Source: Flavobacterium cerinum (GTDB lineage: Bacteria; Bacteroidota; Bacteroidia; Flavobacteriales; Flavobacteriaceae). From it: a DNA stretch of 64,000 nucleotides. The position numbers were made by a program, and so were the translations under genes. The DNA is taken from contig NZ_CP101751.1 of assembly GCF_024496085.1 (NCBI RefSeq), positions 3,534,001 through 3,598,000 on the forward strand. Direction: 5' to 3'. Under the pieces are notes generated by a model. It worked only from the letters and a program-made list of their open reading frames with translations. It had not been told where the DNA came from and ran no database searches. Positions within the stretch are counted from its first letter, which is position 1, and every line of letters begins with the position of its first letter. Below are positions 63,301-64,000 of this stretch, one piece after another.

Positions 63301-63896
63301 GTAACGACATAGGTAACGGTACAATCAGAATTGATGTCGGCCATATCATCGTGAAAACCATAAACATTTTTGCTGCTGTGATATAAAGATGCAAAATACG
63401 GATTCACCGCTCCTACACCGGTTAAAACGGGTGATGTTACGCTATCTTCATAGGCAGCCGACCATTCGACAACCTTTCCGAGATTACTGAAATCCAGCTT
63501 ATCATTCTGTACTGTTATCCAGTTCGGTACGGGTTTATTATTTTTTATTGTATTTTTTTCATCACTTTTAACGATCCACATTCGGGATTCCATATTTTTT
63601 ATCCCTTTATCCGTCCGGATACGAATCACCATCCACCGATTAGGTGTAAACGGAAACTGCATTTCTTCTCCTTCGTTTATAAAAGCGTGTTTTAATGCTT
63701 TGGGTAATGTCCAATGCAGGTGTACTCCTTTTTTGAGTTGTATTGTTTTGTTTGTATCCGGTTGTAAAACATTCCCCAGAATACTCTGATTGTATTGTTG
63801 CAATTGCGGACCTAAATCCATGCAATCGTTTTTATCGCTACCCAATGCCAGGGCTTCCATATACATGGGTACAAAAAGTCTGGAAGTATTACTCAT
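60339..63896 (-). CDS. Large 1185-residue protein of unknown function
   Basis: 1185 residues, no signal peptide. KGVHLHWTLPKALKHAF and FPFTPNRWMVIRIRTDKG near the N-terminus mark a family of large uncharacterised proteins that I recall from cyanobacteria, actinobacteria and Bacteroidota. A coiled-coil stretch lies around residues 380-480 (LNETQINCNKIKQEIVSLQQ). WEQAWTPLFMVWDIVY lies near the middle. The ATG overlaps the stop of the gene to the right (8 bases). Neighbours with tail-collar, S74 and amidase domains suggest a tail-like or surface assembly. Confidence 0.6.
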   Translation of the reverse strand: MSNTSRLFVPMYMEALALGSDKNDCMDLGPQLQQYNQSILGNVLQPDTNKTIQLKKGVHLHWTLPKALKHAFINEGEEMQFPFTPNRWMVIRIRTDKGIKNMESRMWIVKSDEKNTIKNNKPVPNWITVQNDKLDFSNLGKVVEWSAAYEDSVTSPVLTGVGAVNPYFASLYHSSKNVYGFHDDMADINSDCTVTYVVTGWYNDPASDPLAPFDFDEVKATVAQVRQKRTQDWFKQQWKCDQETYPESCLLHASIHSIQWNSALKSGVPEGEVQVYVGNTAIESLSAQIIKSNTIEKPGVEELLNALQYQFLDDSKNEPGLKSIQTEIHKRGFTPKNRSSIWEISRVEATDTALEEKQDERPHFPENNAILKELNTLNETQINCNKIKQEIVSLQQEYYFLWYKQAYKTVNNYTVQNFDYDASRQIILDQLVAKKVEVNLLDGEIQQRTSDLRQYKELAGANPEYELKEVLEDRFWEPNDPVVLFCGSGIGNTEKPAFQATDKEINCRLEEQLLTKLYLNVPYNTTTIPVTISASQMNIPAVNALQHPKIPFAAIKALVSETLLLDHSLSIDIALQAYIDAQLGDGKDKTSAVIKDFAQKVREIQSEPDYKDKEKAHESFSITRWEQAWTPLFMVWDIVYTSNNPDIKNLDLLADSTGWKLEEGLYFKKQAAKVEGTPVSISGISPFSNSVFANLKKTVPEAIVDKYGKLNLIAQALSGLHKNLLMQRTDIQLPPFLYSSDPDYNFNTEYQIDRNELNVISEDGYKLGCDPGNINGTDATVFNPLRSGALKIKSLSIVDAFGQVKKVIVEDDTNITNIACSVTLQGDEKESGVIIPLPPRIIQPSRLQFNWLNTDDNIIYQDTGKTDSPVLGWLVPNYLDNSILVYDGDGNEIVVLQIVSDLTKNKGLKLIKQPFPGGNTIPELTTNPQLKKLLETINSGSKASGIMDLAYKVSLNATGNTALQNTTSALLYGQPLALVRCSVGLESLGLPCYDQRWSQSGKEDTGNIETVKFPLTIGDYEMEKNGVIGYFADTESEVFHTVTNAPEFNFSDSDSFFAKNTALKLNLNQEPVKVTLLLYPSAGVHLATGILPTKFVELFNHNSGRLLSQLDIGFRVAPFIAEKVAPDIPIPAGINANWKWTHKSDVTTWQSDEALAEGKNKQISGFKKQQVYEGWLRLSNLKTNN

Positions 63897-64000
63897 GGCT
63901 ATCGGTATTTAGGACGTTAATTGTTATACTCTTTTTTACCGGACTGTCGATCATCTGATAGGCGAACTCGGCTGATGTAAAATAAATACCTTTACTTTCT
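63889..64000 (-). CDS. Partial CDS (3' end), unknown function
   Basis: Minus strand, open to the window edge. The last 36 codons read ESKGIYFTSAEFAYQMIDSP and VKKSITINVLNTDSHE, then TAA. Its stop overlaps the ATG of the 1185-residue gene, so it is the upstream member of the same operon. Confidence 0.6.
   Translation of the reverse strand, partial: ESKGIYFTSAEFAYQMIDSPVKKSITINVLNTDSHE

Overview
The window looks like a chromosome segment of a Flavobacteriaceae bacterium (Bacteroidota), probably Flavobacterium or a close relative. Three things point there: low GC, promoters with the Bacteroidota -7 box TAnnTTTG (tRNA-Ser, tpx, two regulator genes), and typical flavobacterial genes and gene order (fused E1 2-oxo acid dehydrogenase, tpx-dgkA-ftsK-lolA-lptF/G-ribB run, CPBP proteases, WG-repeat lipoprotein, 3-coathanger-like C-terminus). 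The species call is inference.

Layout. 1-24.7 kb is mainly housekeeping and metabolic backbone: the 3' part of a fused E1 alpha/beta dehydrogenase, a P-loop ATPase, an AraC regulator with VOC, CPBP and SRPBCC genes, an MBOAT/SGNH-like acyl-transfer pair, a TetR/DUF2867 divergent pair, a P-type ATPase plus cation diffusion facilitator, a probable Panacea toxin-antitoxin pair (17.0-17.9 kb), and the compact tpx-dgkA-ftsK-lolA-lptF/G-ribB run. ribB carries a GTP cyclohydrolase II-like domain that has lost its zinc cysteines. A tRNA-Ser(UGA) gene at 24.9 kb marks the switch to accessory DNA.

25-37 kb is a patchwork island. A 3.8 kb unit (esterase, AraC, DUF1348, TetR) lies between short direct repeats at 25410 and 29249. 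A second 3.9 kb unit lies between 36-bp identical direct repeats at 29564 and 33445. The second unit is the most striking part of the window: five small genes separated by about 120-160 bp related spacers, all in one orientation. Each gene's leading sequence (GTTRRRY-like) is complementary to the sequence just after its own stop codon (RYYYAAC-like). That is the signature of integron-type gene cassettes, yet no integrase is visible here, so it resembles an attC cluster without an integrase. One cassette gene is broken by a pentanucleotide repeat expansion. Beyond it lie immunity-like small genes with a nonsense-interrupted paralogue and a decayed partial copy.

37-41 kb holds an S41 protease and an HxlR-controlled esterase/MFS operon. 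41-52 kb is accessory again: unknown genes, an Rnl2-type RNA ligase coupled to a WG-repeat lipoprotein, and a defence-like stretch (coiled-coil membrane protein, SEFIR protein, PD-(D/E)XK-like nuclease, orphan ParD, RadC/JAB protein). A motif containing TTAGGTAAAAACACGTATTG recurs upstream of three unrelated accessory genes.

53.8-64 kb is a minus-strand block combining phage-tail-like and surface-protein features: a large 1185-aa protein, a kelch-like 598-aa protein, a secreted beta-propeller protein, an S74-chaperone protein, a tail-collar-domain protein and an amidase with SH3 domains. The operon continues past the right edge. Its function is unknown.
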